DNA from: Stieleria mannarensis
GTDB taxonomy: Bacteria > Planctomycetota > Planctomycetia > Pirellulales > Pirellulaceae
Length of the DNA stretch: 64,000 nt
Reading direction: 5' to 3'
Assembly: GCF_014154935.1 (NCBI RefSeq)
Contig: NZ_JACEHH010000016.1
Coordinates: forward strand, 62,001 to 126,000
Made by a program: the position numbers and the translations under genes. Under the pieces are notes generated by a model. That model saw only the letters and a list, made by a program, of their open reading frames with translations. It ran no database searches and was not told where the DNA came from. Below are positions 33,218-43,797 of the stretch, one piece after another. Every line of letters starts with the position of its first letter. The first letter of the stretch is position 1.

Positions 33218-36200
33218 ATGACCACGACGTCTGATTCTGCTGCCCCGTTTCGTGCCGCTCCCGCCAGCCCCAAATTCCCGGCTCTGGAAGAACAGATGCT
33301 GGAATTCTGGCAGCAAAACGATATCTACAAGCAATCGCTCGAGCGTCGCGCCGATGCCCCTCCGTTCGTCTTCTTCGAAGGCCCCCCGACGGCCAACGGG
33401 ATGCCCCACCCGGGCCACTGTCTGACCCGAGCGATCAAAGACGTTTTCCCGCGCTACAAGACCATGCGCGGCTACCGTTGCGAGCGAAAAGCCGGCTGGG
33501 ACACGCACGGATTGCCCGTCGAAGTCGAAGTCGGCAAGGAACTGGGCATCCACAGCAAAGAGGAGATCGAGGCCTACGGGATCGAACCCTTCATCCAGAA
33601 ATGCCAGCAATCCGTTTGGCGGTACATGCAGCAGTGGCAGCGGCTGACCGAGCGTTTGGGATTCTGGGTAGATTTGGAACAGGCTTACGTCACGTATCAC
33701 CAGAGTTACGTCGAGAGCGTCTGGTGGAGTTTGAAAAACCTGTTCGACCGCGGATTGCTGTACCAGGGTCACAAGATCGTCTGGTGGTGGGCCCAAGGCG
33801 GCACGGCGCTGTCATCCGGTGAAGTCGGCCAGGGGTACCGCGAGGTCGCCGATCCGAGTGTGTATGTTAAATTCCCGCTGGTGGATGATCCCACGCGGAG
33901 CCTGCTGGTCTGGACGACGACGCCGTGGACGCTGCCGAGCAACATGTACGCCGCCGTGCATCCGGAACTGGAGTACTCGCTGGTCAAGCACAGCGAAACG
34001 GGCGAGGAGTTTTTCCTTGCGTCCGCGTTGGTCAAGACGATCGCGGACAAGGCGAAGTGCGAATTCGACGTCTTGGAAACCTGTCGCGGAACCGATCTGA
34101 TCGGTTTGCGCTACACGCCCCCCTTTGACGGTTACCTGAAATCGACCGGCGACCCGACCGGAACGCTGCGAACGCCGGTCGGCGACCAGAAAACCGAACA
34201 CCATTATTGGCGCGTCGTCGCGGCCGACTTTGTCACCACCGACAGTGGTTCGGGGATCGTGCACCAGGCGGCCGCGTTCGGCGAAGTCGACTACGAAGTC
34301 TATGACGAACAGCGCCGGCGGTTCGTCGACGGCGAACAACCAGAGTTGTTGTGCGCGGTCGGCCCGGACGGAAAATTCAACGAAGCGGTGCCCGAAGCGT
34401 TTCTCGGGGTCTGGGTCAAGGATGCCGACAAGGCACTTTCCCGTGACCTGAAAGAACGCGGCTTGATGTTCTTGCAGGAACAGTACCTGCACGATTACCC
34501 GTTTTGTTGGCGGGCCGATCAGGATCCACTGATTCAGTACCCGCGACGCAGTTGGTTCATCCGCACGACCAAGTTCCGCGATTTGATGCTGAAGAACAAC
34601 TCACAAATCGGTTGGCAACCCGAACACATCCGTGACGGACGTTTTGGAAACTTCCTTGAATCGAACGTGGATTGGGCGTTGTCTCGCGAACGGTACTGGG
34701 GCACGCCGCTGCCGATCTGGGTTTGCGAAGAAACCGGTCGGATGGAAGCGGTTGGCAATTACGATGAATTGCTGGCCAAGCCGGGAATCCAAGGCACCGA
34801 GGTCTGGCTGGAAGCCAAGGCGGCCAATCCCGAGTTGGTCGATGACCTGCGAGTTCACAAACCCTACATCGATGCGGTCACCTACGATTCGCCCTTTGCC
34901 GACGGCAAACGGATGCGACGGGTCAGCGAGGTCATCGATTGTTGGTACGACAGCGGCGCGATGCCGTTCGCCCAATGGGGCTGGCCGCACACCGGTGACC
35001 AGCAGTTCCAATCACAGTTTCCCGCCGATTTCATCAGCGAGGCGATCGACCAGACGCGGGGCTGGTTCTACAGCCAACTGGCGATCGCGACGATGTTGTT
35101 CGGCGAAGGCGCATCGGTGGCCGAACCGGGCTGCGACGTCGAAGCGATGAAGGTCAAGGACCTGGACTATCCGTTGCCGTTCCGCAATTGCATCGTGCTG
35201 GGGTTGATGCTTTCGCAGTGGTGGGAGCACGAAGACGACCAGAAGAAGAAAACGATTCTGTTGGAAGAATCGGAGACCAAGCAACATTCCGGCAAGAAGT
35301 TCAGCAAGCAAGTCGGCAAGATGTCCAAGAGCCTGCGGAACTATCGCAGCCCCGAAGAGATCTTTGATCGCTACGGCGCCGACGCGCTGCGTTGGTACCT
35401 GTTCGCCAACCAGGCACCTTGGAATTCGATCATCTATGCCGAGCAATCGATCAAGGATTCGATCCCCGAGTTCTTGCTTCGCTTGTGGAACACCTTCAGC
35501 TTCTTCACGATCTATGCCGAGATCGATGGCTTTGACCCGCGTGATGCGGTTGCGGCTGACGAACAGTTGACGCCCCAATCGCTGGCGTCGGCGCCGAAGT
35601 ATCGGCCCGCATCGGAGCGCAGCGAGATCGATCGATGGATCTTGTCGGAATTGAACCAGGCGACGGCCAAGGTGATCGACCGCATGGACGCGTTGGACAA
35701 CTACAACGCCTGCCAGGCGATTTCGTCGCTGCTGGACGGCTTGAGCAATTGGTATGTCCGCCGCAGCCGCGATCGGTTCTGGGCCAGCGACAAGGACTCC
35801 CAGGAAAAGCACGACGCGTATTGGACGCTTTATGAAACGCTGTTGGAATTGGTCAAGCTGGCCGCCCCGTTCACGCCGTTCTTGGCCGACACGCTTTGGC
35901 AACGTTTGACCGAACCCTTCGGCGACAAAACTCTGTGCAGCGTTCACCTGTGTGATTTTCCCGAGGTCGACACGGACCGGATCGACACGGATCTGTCGGA
36001 TTCGATGCGACTGTTGCGCGAGATCGCTTCGCTGGGGCGTGCGGCACGGGCGAGCGAGAAGTTGAAGGTGCGGTTGCCGCTGTCGGAGGTCACGGTGATC
36101 TTGACCGATGATTCACAGATCGCTTGGCTGCAAAACCACGACGCGCTGGTCCGCGAAGAGTTAAACGTCAAAGCCGTTCATTACACCACCGAAGGCGACC

Positions 36201-36736
36201 AGTACGTCCAGTACACCGTCGTCCCGAACTTCAAACGATTGGGGCCGAAGGTGGGCAAGCAAGTCCCGGCGGTCAAAAAGGCGTTGGCCGAAGCCGACGG
36301 AAACGAACTGCTCGGTCAGTTGCAATCCGACGGCGTCGTCAAGCTGGAACTCGGTGACGGCGTGATCGAGTTGGATGGCGATGACATCGAAGTTCGATTG
36401 CAGGCCAAAGAGGGTTGGGCCGCGGCACAGGGGCTCGGTTCGGTCGTTGTGCTGCACACCGAAGTCACGCCGGAATTGCAACGCGAGGGGATCGCAAACG
36501 ATCTGATCCGCGCGATCCAGAACCAGCGCAAGGCGATCGATTGCCAGTACACCGACCGGATTCGCGTCGCGATCGATACCGCCGGCGACGAAGTCTCCAC
36601 GGCGATCGAAGAACACCGCGAGACGATCGCAAGTGAAACGCTTGCCGATTCGCTGGAGATCGGAACGATCGACGGCGTCGAGGCGGCGGCTTCGGAGCAC
36701 GGCGGCGTGTTCGTCGCCAAGGGAAACGCGTCATGA
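33218..36736 (+). CDS. ileS: Isoleucyl-tRNA synthetase
   Basis: Class I synthetase of 1172 residues. The HIGH box is written HPGH in [16 protein letters not shown] (near residue 63), and the IleRS segment [20 protein letters not shown] follows. The CP1 editing domain is present ([20 protein letters not shown]), then DVIDCW-like [18 protein letters not shown], and KMSKS at about 701. The C-terminal anticodon-binding region and a long tail fill the rest. The length and eukaryote-like wording suggest the second IleRS class (IleRS2), which is often tolerant of mupirocin; this is inference. The stop overlaps the purN start as ATGA. Confidence 0.95.
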   Translation: MTTTSDSAAPFRAAPASPKFPALEEQMLEFWQQNDIYKQSLERRADAPPFVFFEGPPTANGMPHPGHCLTRAIKDVFPRYKTMRGYRCERKAGWDTHGLPVEVEVGKELGIHSKEEIEAYGIEPFIQKCQQSVWRYMQQWQRLTERLGFWVDLEQAYVTYHQSYVESVWWSLKNLFDRGLLYQGHKIVWWWAQGGTALSSGEVGQGYREVADPSVYVKFPLVDDPTRSLLVWTTTPWTLPSNMYAAVHPELEYSLVKHSETGEEFFLASALVKTIADKAKCEFDVLETCRGTDLIGLRYTPPFDGYLKSTGDPTGTLRTPVGDQKTEHHYWRVVAADFVTTDSGSGIVHQAAAFGEVDYEVYDEQRRRFVDGEQPELLCAVGPDGKFNEAVPEAFLGVWVKDADKALSRDLKERGLMFLQEQYLHDYPFCWRADQDPLIQYPRRSWFIRTTKFRDLMLKNNSQIGWQPEHIRDGRFGNFLESNVDWALSRERYWGTPLPIWVCEETGRMEAVGNYDELLAKPGIQGTEVWLEAKAANPELVDDLRVHKPYIDAVTYDSPFADGKRMRRVSEVIDCWYDSGAMPFAQWGWPHTGDQQFQSQFPADFISEAIDQTRGWFYSQLAIATMLFGEGASVAEPGCDVEAMKVKDLDYPLPFRNCIVLGLMLSQWWEHEDDQKKKTILLEESETKQHSGKKFSKQVGKMSKSLRNYRSPEEIFDRYGADALRWYLFANQAPWNSIIYAEQSIKDSIPEFLLRLWNTFSFFTIYAEIDGFDPRDAVAADEQLTPQSLASAPKYRPASERSEIDRWILSELNQATAKVIDRMDALDNYNACQAISSLLDGLSNWYVRRSRDRFWASDKDSQEKHDAYWTLYETLLELVKLAAPFTPFLADTLWQRLTEPFGDKTLCSVHLCDFPEVDTDRIDTDLSDSMRLLREIASLGRAARASEKLKVRLPLSEVTVILTDDSQIAWLQNHDALVREELNVKAVHYTTEGDQYVQYTVVPNFKRLGPKVGKQVPAVKKALAEADGNELLGQLQSDGVVKLELGDGVIELDGDDIEVRLQAKEGWAAAQGLGSVVVLHTEVTPELQREGIANDLIRAIQNQRKAIDCQYTDRIRVAIDTAGDEVSTAIEEHRETIASETLADSLEIGTIDGVEAAASEHGGVFVAKGNAS

Positions 36737-37317
36737 GCGAGGCGTCATCAAAATTGCCGATTGCCGTGTTCCTAAGCGGCGGCGGCCGAACGCTGGAGAA
36801 CTTGTTGCGGCATCGCGATCAGCACGACTTGCCGATCGATGTCCGCTTGGTGATCAGCAGCCGCAGCGGTGTTCGCGGGATCGAGATTGCCAAAATTGAT
36901 GGTATCGAGACCCTGGTCGTTCGCAAATGCGATCATGACGATTCCGATTACAGCCGGGCGATGTTCGATCCGGTTCGTCGCTGTGGGGCGAAGTACGTGG
37001 TGATGGCCGGTTTTTTGAAGCACGTGTTGATTCCCGACGATTTCGAAAACCGCGTGATCAACATTCACCCGTCGCTGTTGCCGTCGTTCGGGGGCCAAGG
37101 CATGTATGGTCACAACGTTCACGCGGCGGCGATCGAGCGTGGGGTCACGATCAGCGGTTGCACCGTGCACTTCGTTGACAACCAGTACGACCACGGCCCG
37201 ATCATCTTGCAGCGAGCCTGTGAGGTGCTGGCCGATGACACGCCCGATTCGCTTGCCGCGCGAGTGTTCGAGCAAGAGTGCGAAGCGTTACCGGCGGCGT
37301 TGCGGACGCTGCTTTAG
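36733..37317 (+). CDS. purN: Phosphoribosylglycinamide formyltransferase
   Basis: Transfers a formyl group from 10-formyl-THF to GAR in purine synthesis. The 194 residues start [19 protein letters not shown] and contain the folate-site signature [16 protein letters not shown], the catalytic [17 protein letters not shown] with Asn and His, and [17 protein letters not shown] with the catalytic Asp. It is coupled to ileS by a 4-bp overlap. The last 17 bases, including the stop, are duplicated 93 bp downstream as part of a tandem repeat. Confidence 0.93.
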   Translation: MSEASSKLPIAVFLSGGGRTLENLLRHRDQHDLPIDVRLVISSRSGVRGIEIAKIDGIETLVVRKCDHDDSDYSRAMFDPVRRCGAKYVVMAGFLKHVLIPDDFENRVINIHPSLLPSFGGQGMYGHNVHAAAIERGVTISGCTVHFVDNQYDHGPIILQRACEVLADDTPDSLAARVFEQECEALPAALRTLL

Positions 37318-37524
37318 TGATCAACCGCAGCTTTGTTGTCGGATTCGTGTCGTAGCGGAAGCCGCCAAGGCCTTCGGTCTCCCCGTGCGACGTTGCGGAC
37401 GCTGCTCTAGTGATCAACCGCAGCTTTGTTGTCGGATTCGTGTCGTAGCGGAAGCCGCCAAGGCTTTCGGTCTCCCCGTGCGACGTTGCCGAGCCCGTGC
37501 GAAACTCTTGGCGAGTTCCGCTAC
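37301..37524. repeat. 93-bp tandem duplication carrying R1 units
   Basis: The segment from 37301 (last codons of purN) to 37393 is repeated at 37394-37486 with few changes, including CGCTGCTTTAG versus CGCTGCTCTAG. Each copy carries one R1 unit (37352-37376, 37445-37469). A third, inverted R1 unit of the CTC/GAG stem type lies at 37500-37524, so the last two units form an R1 inverted pair. Confidence 0.9.
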
Positions 37525-37579
37525 CCGAACACGGACATGCTGCACCGTAAGCTTAAGAGTTGACGATCCACTCGCCTCG

Positions 37580-39400
37580 TCAGTCGTCTTGTTTGGCGAC
37601 AAGCCGGGCGCGGATGCGGTTGCCGTGTTCTTGCGGTTCGCCGACGCGTTTGTACATTTCGATCGCCTTGTCGGTTTTGCCGAGCGCTTCGGCCAGGCGG
37701 GCCAGGTTGTAGCGGGCCGCCGGAGTCCACGAGGATTGCTGTTCCTCGGGCAGCACGCGTTTTTCCAACCATCCTTCGGCGGTTTCCAATCGTCCGTCGT
37801 CGGCTTGCAGCAGGCTTAACCAATACGTCGCGGTGCGTTTGCCCATCCGCATCAGCCCTTGGATCTGGGCGACTTGCTGGTCATAGGTCGCCGAGTCGAC
37901 GCCGAGTTCACGCCGAATTCCGTATTGTTTTTGAAGTTCGACGTCGATCCGCAGGTCTTCGATTTCGAATTCCGGCGCCCGCTGACTCATGTACAACGTC
38001 CGCGCCCCGGTGATGCTTTCTTCTTCGATGTCGGCAAACTGTCCCGTCAGGTGTTGCCAACGACCGAGGGTCAGTTGGCGTGCGCTTTCGAAACCGGCGT
38101 CCATCATCGCCCAGCGGGCCATGTACCAAAACGCGAACACGGGGTCGCGTTGGGCGTATTGTTCGCTGACTTGCCGGTAGATTTCCGTTTTCAATGGCAC
38201 ATCCCAAATCCGCACCGAGCTGATGCCCGTGACCGCATCGAATTGCTTGGCAATCTTGTCGGCGTCCACGTAGACGTTCATGCGGCGATCGCCGGTCAGT
38301 CCGGATTGCAGTTTCTTCATCCGCGGGCTGATCGTTTCGGGAGACAAGTTCAATAGCGCGACGCATTGTTGGGCGTCTTCCTTGGTCACCGGATAGGTGA
38401 ATTGATCCAGGCCGGCGATCCCCAGCCGCCGCAGGACGACGGCGTCGCGACGTGCTTGTGCGAGCGTCGCGATCCCGATTTGATTCGGTCCCGGGACGTA
38501 GACGCCCAGGGTCGGTTCGAACAAATAGATTTCACCACCCGCCAGCACGCCGACACAGAACGGTTTCACTTCACCACTGGTGCCGTCGATCGTCCCCAAA
38601 ACCGCCGCCGGAACGCCCGCTTGTCGGCACAGCTGGGTGAAGACGCCGGCCCGCTGCAGGCCGTCGCCGGTGCCACGCATCACCGTTTGGTAGTCGCTTT
38701 GGCGGTAGCCGGCACCCTGGAACTTCATGCCCAGCGGAAACTCGGGGCCTTGCGGTGCGGGGGCCGACGGGTTGTCGGGCTCCAACGCGATGTTCCGCAC
38801 CGTCCAGTCAAACAAACGCGTCGCGGTGACCAATCGGTCGACCGTTTCGGCGCCCAACGATGGGCGTTGCTCGTGAAACCAATCGGCGAGCAGCCTTTCG
38901 TCCAGTCGCGGCACGTCGACCCAGGTGTACAGCGAGTGGAACAGGTAACTGTCGCGCAGGTGCAGCACATCGCCGGGCAGGAACGTGCGACCGGCGACAC
39001 GTTCGGCCAAGGCATCGTCCGAGATCACGTCGCTGAGTGTGTCGGCCAACTGCGGCTCGCTGGCCTCGCTCGGTGGGCGGGTCGCACTCCATCCATTGAG
39101 ATGGAATGCGATCTGTTCCTGAGCCATTTCCGGAGCCAGTTCGACGTACTTTCGCAACAGCACGAACGCTTCGCCCAGGTGATCGCGCCGGGCCTGTGTT
39201 TCCTGCCGCGCCTGGCGTTGGCTCTGGATCTTTCGGACCAGTGCGGTGTCGTCTTGGCAGCCGACGGCGCCGGTGATCAGAACCACCAGGGCGATCAACA
39301 GGCTGCCGCGGCGACGGAGACCCGCGGCTTGGCGATCAGCTGTCTGGCGCTTTGGGCCGGCAAGGGAAAAGCAGGATCTAGGATGCTTGGGCAGTGCCAT
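37580..39400 (-). CDS. Lipoprotein with transglutaminase-like region and TPR-like C-terminus
   Basis: 606 residues. A basic N-terminus, hydrophobic stretch and lipobox LITGAVGC (Cys near residue 48) indicate a lipoprotein. Residues about 250-340 resemble a transglutaminase-like fold ([20 protein letters not shown], then [20 protein letters not shown]), but the expected catalytic Cys position reads Val and the His is not evident, so it may be inactive. The C-terminal part ([20 protein letters not shown]) looks like a TPR. I cannot assign a role. The start overlaps the end of kdsA by 23 bp, so the two genes are probably cotranscribed. Confidence 0.7.
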   Translation of the reverse strand: MALPKHPRSCFSLAGPKRQTADRQAAGLRRRGSLLIALVVLITGAVGCQDDTALVRKIQSQRQARQETQARRDHLGEAFVLLRKYVELAPEMAQEQIAFHLNGWSATRPPSEASEPQLADTLSDVISDDALAERVAGRTFLPGDVLHLRDSYLFHSLYTWVDVPRLDERLLADWFHEQRPSLGAETVDRLVTATRLFDWTVRNIALEPDNPSAPAPQGPEFPLGMKFQGAGYRQSDYQTVMRGTGDGLQRAGVFTQLCRQAGVPAAVLGTIDGTSGEVKPFCVGVLAGGEIYLFEPTLGVYVPGPNQIGIATLAQARRDAVVLRRLGIAGLDQFTYPVTKEDAQQCVALLNLSPETISPRMKKLQSGLTGDRRMNVYVDADKIAKQFDAVTGISSVRIWDVPLKTEIYRQVSEQYAQRDPVFAFWYMARWAMMDAGFESARQLTLGRWQHLTGQFADIEEESITGARTLYMSQRAPEFEIEDLRIDVELQKQYGIRRELGVDSATYDQQVAQIQGLMRMGKRTATYWLSLLQADDGRLETAEGWLEKRVLPEEQQSSWTPAARYNLARLAEALGKTDKAIEMYKRVGEPQEHGNRIRARLVAKQDD

Positions 39401-40256
39401 TCAATTGGCCAACGGATTTGATCGTGTGTCGAATCTGGAGCAGGCGATCGACCAAGCCCTCGAATTGGTCCAGCGGCACCATGTTGGCACCATCACTGGG
39501 GGAGGAATCGGGTTCCGGGTGGGTCTCGAAAAAGATCGCGTCGATACCGATTGCTACGGCCGCGCGGGCCAATGGTTCGACCATTTCCCGGTTTCCCCCC
39601 GTCGATCCCTGCCCGGATCCGGGCCGCTGCACGCTGTGGGTGGCATCGAACACCACCGGAACCCCCAGTGACCGCATGATCGGCAGCGATTGCATGTCGT
39701 TGACCAGTCTGCCGTAGCCGAAAAAGGTGCCGCGTTCGCACAGCATCACGCCTCCATCGCCCGCCGCGGTGGCTTTGTCGACCACGTAACGCATGTCTTC
39801 GGGTGCCATGAATTGACCCTTTTTGACGTTCAGCGGCCGGCCGGTTTTCGCCGCGGCCACGATCAGGTCCGTCTGCCGAGCCAGAAAGGCGGGGATTTGA
39901 AGCAGGTCGCAGACCTCCGCCACCGCGGCCGCCTGATCGGGCAAATGGATGTCGGTTGTGACCGGCAATCCGGTCTGGTTCGCGATCCGCCCGAGCATCT
40001 CCAGCCCCGGTTCCATTCCGGGGCCGCGGACCGCCGCGGCGCTGGTCCGGTTGGCTTTGTCAAAGGAGGCTTTGAAGACGACGTTGACGTCGTCACGCTC
40101 GTTGATTCGCGTCAAAACCTCGGCGATTTGTGATGAAATCGCGTCGGATTGCAACACGCATGGCCCGGCGATCAGCAACAACGGCTGATCATCGCCGCAT
40201 TGATAGGGGCCGACGGAAACGGTTCGAACGCCACGGGGAATCTCTGGAGTGCTCAT
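39378..40256 (-). CDS. kdsA: 3-deoxy-8-phosphooctulonate (KDO-8-P) synthase
   Basis: Condenses PEP and arabinose-5-phosphate in the cytoplasm, the first committed step to the KDO of lipopolysaccharide. From ATG 40256 it is 292 residues. Landmarks are [80 protein letters not shown] and [20 protein letters not shown]. The Cys in AGPCV, where the E. coli enzyme has Asn, indicates the metal-dependent class. It implies that this organism can make KDO-containing LPS. Confidence 0.95.
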   Translation of the reverse strand: MSTPEIPRGVRTVSVGPYQCGDDQPLLLIAGPCVLQSDAISSQIAEVLTRINERDDVNVVFKASFDKANRTSAAAVRGPGMEPGLEMLGRIANQTGLPVTTDIHLPDQAAAVAEVCDLLQIPAFLARQTDLIVAAAKTGRPLNVKKGQFMAPEDMRYVVDKATAAGDGGVMLCERGTFFGYGRLVNDMQSLPIMRSLGVPVVFDATHSVQRPGSGQGSTGGNREMVEPLARAAVAIGIDAIFFETHPEPDSSPSDGANMVPLDQFEGLVDRLLQIRHTIKSVGQLNGTAQAS

Positions 40257-40347
40257 ACGCCTGAGTTTGGGCGATCGGCCGGTTTCTGGCAATCGCAGTG
40301 TTCTGGTCGGCCAAAGGCCGTTGACACCCGTGGCCTGTTCGGCGCCC

Positions 40348-40541
40348 GTTGGTGTCTAGCCTTCAGGGACCGTCCAGCTAGAAAGGATGTCGTACACCCT
40401 CCACCGACCCCCTCTCACCAATCGGGCAGATCGTTTGGATTTGTCGCGTTTCACCTCTGTTCCAAGCTGGACGGTCCCTTCAGGCGATTCCGGGGCGCTG
40501 CGAAGCAGCGAGTATGTGCGGCTAAAGCCTGGACACCAACA
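40348..40541. repeat. R6 repeat interrupted by an insertion
   Basis: Left part GTTGGTGTCTAGCCTTCA, right part TTCAGGCGATTCC...GCTGCGAAGCAGC...GGCTAAAGCCTGGACACCAA. Without the 113-bp insert and one TTCA the sequence becomes TAGCCTTCAGGCGATT, matching the copy at 45950-46022. Confidence 0.9.
40366..40478. mobile_element. MITE-like 113-bp insertion with 14-bp perfect TIRs
   Basis: Ends are GGGACCGTCCAGCT and AGCTGGACGGTCCC, perfect inverted repeats. The flanking TTCA occurs on both sides (40362-40365, 40479-40482), consistent with a 4-bp target-site duplication. The interior has no coding capacity. The empty site is known from the other R6 copies. The transposase that moved it is not in the window. 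Confidence 0.85.
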
Positions 40542-40572
40542 CTCATGCCCGTGACATGCGTACGTGCCCGCG

Positions 40573-41178
40573 TCACATTTCCTTGAGTCGCTGGACGGCT
40601 TCGCGGGCGCGTTTCAGGAACGCGTTTTTGGGTTCGCCGGACTCCAGAAAGATCGGCGCCCCGATCGTGATGCAGCTCAACAGCGGCACCGGCAACACTT
40701 CGCCACGCGGCAGGATCCGATTGACGTTGTCGATGTAAACCGGGACCAGCTCCAAGTCGGGCCGCTTTTTCCCCATGTAGTACAGCCCACTCTTGAACTC
40801 GCCCATCTCCTCTCCGGCACTCCGTCCGCCTTCGGGGAACACGATCAGCGAATAGATGTCGCCCATTTCTTCCAGCATGATGTCGATCGGGCTGCGGTGC
40901 ACCTTGATCTGCTTGCGATCGATCAACAGCGCGTTGAAGCTGCGCGCCATGTGTGGCTTGACCCAACCAGAACTCCAATAGTCCTTGGCGGCGACCGGTC
41001 GAGTGACCGCGCGGATCTCTTTGGGCAGCGCAGACCACAACACCACCGCGTCCAAATGGCTGGTGTGATTGGCAAAATAGATTCGCTGGCAGGTGTCCGG
41101 CTGGCAATCCACCCAGCGCACGGTGAAGCCGCTGAACAGCTTCGCCAAAAGAACGATGACATGACTAGTGAGGGTCAT
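40573..41178 (-). CDS. PlsC-type 1-acylglycerol-3-phosphate acyltransferase
   Basis: 201 residues. The acyltransferase block I motif reads NHTSHLD (the HX4D type), followed by the substrate-binding FPEGGRSAGEEMGEFKSGLYY and PVYIDNVNRILPRGE. A hydrophobic N-terminus (HVIVLLAKLFSGFTV) suggests membrane attachment. The family converts lysophosphatidic acid to phosphatidic acid or acylates related lipids. It lies between the R6/MITE spacer and a glycosyltransferase gene on the same strand. The exact acceptor is not determined. Confidence 0.85.
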   Translation of the reverse strand: MTLTSHVIVLLAKLFSGFTVRWVDCQPDTCQRIYFANHTSHLDAVVLWSALPKEIRAVTRPVAAKDYWSSGWVKPHMARSFNALLIDRKQIKVHRSPIDIMLEEMGDIYSLIVFPEGGRSAGEEMGEFKSGLYYMGKKRPDLELVPVYIDNVNRILPRGEVLPVPLLSCITIGAPIFLESGEPKNAFLKRAREAVQRLKEM

Positions 41179-41269
41179 GCACCAAGTCTAATCATCGACT
41201 GCATCGAGAATAAGTGGTCGCAACGGGCACACTTGTCGGTGGCCCATTGATTTCATCAGCGGCCGGCCG

Positions 41270-42547
41270 CTAGCGATGAGTGATTGAATTCAATCCGGCT
41301 CCGCACCCTGTGGCGCTGTCCCCAGTGGCGCTGTCTCCAGTGGCGCTGTCTCCAGTGGCGCTGGCCGCTAGAACATGCGAGCCCTGGGCACAGGCCCGGT
41401 CGTAAAGTGACGTGGCCAGGTTCTGGTACCCCGAAACCATCGACTGCAGCGATCCGGTTCGCAGCACCAAATCACGGCCCGCTTTCCCCAGTCGCCGTCG
41501 ACCGGGTTGGTCATCGAGCAGCTTCCCGATTGCATCGGCCATCGCGTCGAGATCCTCCGATGCGAACAGGCGTCCGGTTTGATTTTCGATGACGGTTTCG
41601 CCGACCGATCCCACGTCGCTCGCCACCACGGGGACTTCACAGGCCAACGCTTCCAGAATCGAAACCGGTGATGCCTCGTTGAGCGAACAGAGTGTGAACA
41701 AGTCCAATGCCGAAAGCAGGCGCGGCGTGTCGTGACGCGTTCCCAGCAAGTGGATTCGATCGGCCACCTGCAACTCTTGGGCAAGGTCTTCAATGCCTGC
41801 TCGCTCGGGGCCATCACCGATGACCAACCAGTGTAAATCGGGATGACGCTCGCGCAGGCGTGCCGCGGCGCGGACCAACAAGCCGTGATTCTTTTCACTC
41901 CGCAGCGCCGCCACGATGCCGACCAGCGGTGCGGTCGGGGGCAGCTTCAATTCGGTTCGCACCTCGGCGCGGTTCGCTTGGTCGGGCCGAAATCGTTCAC
42001 AGTCCACGCCGTTGCGGATCACATGGACTTTGGCTTCCGGAAAGCCTTCGAATCGATGCAGAAACTCACCGTGCGAGTCCGCCACCGCGATGAACGCGTC
42101 GGTCAGCGGCGTCAGCCTGCGGTTCAACCGGCCCACGCCGTCGGGCCACCCGGTACTGTGCAAGGCCGACGCGATCACCGGAACGCCCGCCAGAAACGCC
42201 GCCAATCGGCCCCAGAACATCTTGTCGCCCGCGCCAACGGTGACGACGACATCGGTTTGACGACGTCGCATCAGCCGGGCCAACCGGAACAGCACGCCGA
42301 CGTCCCACTTGGACCGGATCAGATCGCTGTGCACGGGAAACTCGTCGGCGATCGCTTCCCCCAGCGGGCCGGGTTGCTTCAAACAGATCACCTCGGGGCG
42401 GACCACGGCCGGGTCCAACCGCCGCAACAGGTTGACCAACAGCGTTTCCGCACCGCCGACCGGCATGCTTGTGATCACGAACTGCATTCGCAGCGGGCCG
42501 ATTTGTTGGCGTGGCGGTACGCGTCTCCACCAGCGACGAGGGATCAT
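41270..42547 (-). CDS. GT4-family glycosyltransferase with repeat-rich C-terminus
   Basis: 425 residues. A GT-B fold is seen: MQFVITSMPVGGAETLLVNL at the start, PLVGIVAALRSEKNHGLLVR in the middle and the nucleotide-sugar motif EASPVSILEALACEVPVVAS with the E-x7-E pair. The frame begins at 42547; the ATG at 42487 (MQFVITS) is the better match to the family start. The C-terminus holds four near-identical ATGDS repeats from a 15-bp DNA tandem repeat. Sugar donor and acceptor are unknown; it may act on envelope polysaccharide like its neighbours. Confidence 0.85.
   Translation of the reverse strand: MIPRRWWRRVPPRQQIGPLRMQFVITSMPVGGAETLLVNLLRRLDPAVVRPEVICLKQPGPLGEAIADEFPVHSDLIRSKWDVGVLFRLARLMRRRQTDVVVTVGAGDKMFWGRLAAFLAGVPVIASALHSTGWPDGVGRLNRRLTPLTDAFIAVADSHGEFLHRFEGFPEAKVHVIRNGVDCERFRPDQANRAEVRTELKLPPTAPLVGIVAALRSEKNHGLLVRAAARLRERHPDLHWLVIGDGPERAGIEDLAQELQVADRIHLLGTRHDTPRLLSALDLFTLCSLNEASPVSILEALACEVPVVASDVGSVGETVIENQTGRLFASEDLDAMADAIGKLLDDQPGRRRLGKAGRDLVLRTGSLQSMVSGYQNLATSLYDRACAQGSHVLAASATGDSATGDSATGDSATGCGAGLNSITHR
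41311..41363. repeat. 15-bp tandem repeat in the glycosyltransferase C-terminus
   Basis: TGGCGCTGTCYCCAG repeated three times plus a partial copy, on the minus strand encoding ATGDS units. Because the period is divisible by three, copy-number change would keep the frame. Confidence 0.9.
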
Positions 42548-42837
42548 AGGAGGGGTCTTATGGAAAAGAATGGAGCAGAACCAGCTGTGCTTACCGCCGT
42601 GTTGGCCTCTGAATAGGCGAACACCGTTAAGGGTTTACCTTACGGTTGACGCGACCGCGGGCGATTCCGGGAGGTGTCCCGAGGCGGCTTTCCACGCCTA
42701 CCGATTCGCGCGAACTTTAGCGGTTTTGCGGATTTCGAGCCGAAAAACCGGGTTTTCGCTTTGGTTGGACTTTCAGCAAAATTGGCGGTTTTGTTAAAGC
42801 CGTGGTGCATTTTCTTTTCCGCACAGGCTTTCCGATC

Positions 42838-43797
42838 ATGCGACGAACCAATTCGAAACGTTTGGCCCCAGCCCCCACGACCGCTGTGACCGGTGTTCTG
42901 CTCTCCGCAGTGACATTGGCGTTCCTGGCCGGCTGCCGCAACACGAGTACACCGGTCTCGCCGCTGGGGGGCTCGTCGATGCTTTCGCCGCTCGCCCCGG
43001 TCCAAGGCACCGCGACGCTGTCCCCGATCCAACCGGCATCGGGCATCGGGACCTTTGGGGCCCCCACTCGAGTGCCCCCGCCACCGACCGGGTCCTATCG
43101 TTCACCGAACAACTATGGCGCCCCGTCGACCTACAGCGCTCCGACCGGCAACTATGCGCCACCGAGCAGCTTTCAGCAGCACAGCACGGCGCCTCCCTCG
43201 GGCGCCGCGCTTGGGTCCACCGGCATGACACGCGGACTGACGGATTTGAGCGCCCCCAGAACGTACACCGGTGGCAATGCGTACGACGGCGGTGTGCGTC
43301 AAGCCGGATGGGTGGGCGATGCGTCGCAGGGCACGTCGGGGTTTGCAAACGAAAACGACCCAAGACTTTCACCGACCAATCAGGGCTCGCCGACCACCGA
43401 TCCCGCAGCCAGTCCCCGTGCGGGAGGCATGCAGGTGATCGATTTGACCCATGCCCCCTATCCCCCAGGCTATGTGCCGCCGCAGAATCGCCCGGGCGTT
43501 GGGACCTTCCCTTCGACCGCTCCCTATCCGCAAGCACCCAGTCAGCTGGCCCCCAATCAAGCTGTCCCTGGCAACCAGCTCCGCAACAGCCAGCCGGCGA
43601 TGGGCCAGCCGACCAATTCGACCTTTGTGCGATCGGCGGGCGGTTTTGCCGACGCGTCCGGTTGGGGCGACGTTTCCAACGTGCAAACCGCCGGCCGGCC
43701 CGTGGACTCCCCGCTGCCGTCGACCGAACCGTTCGCCGAGGCGGAAAACAGCGGGGGGAACGCACTGCAGTGGCGACGCCCCTCGCCGCGTTTTTAG
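42838..43797 (+). CDS. Low-complexity lipoprotein, Pro/Ser/Gly-rich
   Basis: 319 residues from ATG 42838, with a basic start (MRRTNSKRLAPAPTT), hydrophobic stretch (VLLSAVTLAFLAGC) and lipobox LAGC. An earlier GTG at 42802 is less suited to a signal peptide. The rest is low-complexity sequence rich in P, S, T, G, Q and Y (NYGAPSTYSAPTGNYAPPSS), with no recognised domain. It may be a surface or spacer protein; I do not recognise a family. The upstream spacer holds a small hairpin CCGTTAAGG-GTTTA-CCTTACGG (about 42627-42650). It overlaps the next gene tail to tail by four bases. Confidence 0.7.
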   Translation: MRRTNSKRLAPAPTTAVTGVLLSAVTLAFLAGCRNTSTPVSPLGGSSMLSPLAPVQGTATLSPIQPASGIGTFGAPTRVPPPPTGSYRSPNNYGAPSTYSAPTGNYAPPSSFQQHSTAPPSGAALGSTGMTRGLTDLSAPRTYTGGNAYDGGVRQAGWVGDASQGTSGFANENDPRLSPTNQGSPTTDPAASPRAGGMQVIDLTHAPYPPGYVPPQNRPGVGTFPSTAPYPQAPSQLAPNQAVPGNQLRNSQPAMGQPTNSTFVRSAGGFADASGWGDVSNVQTAGRPVDSPLPSTEPFAEAENSGGNALQWRRPSPRF

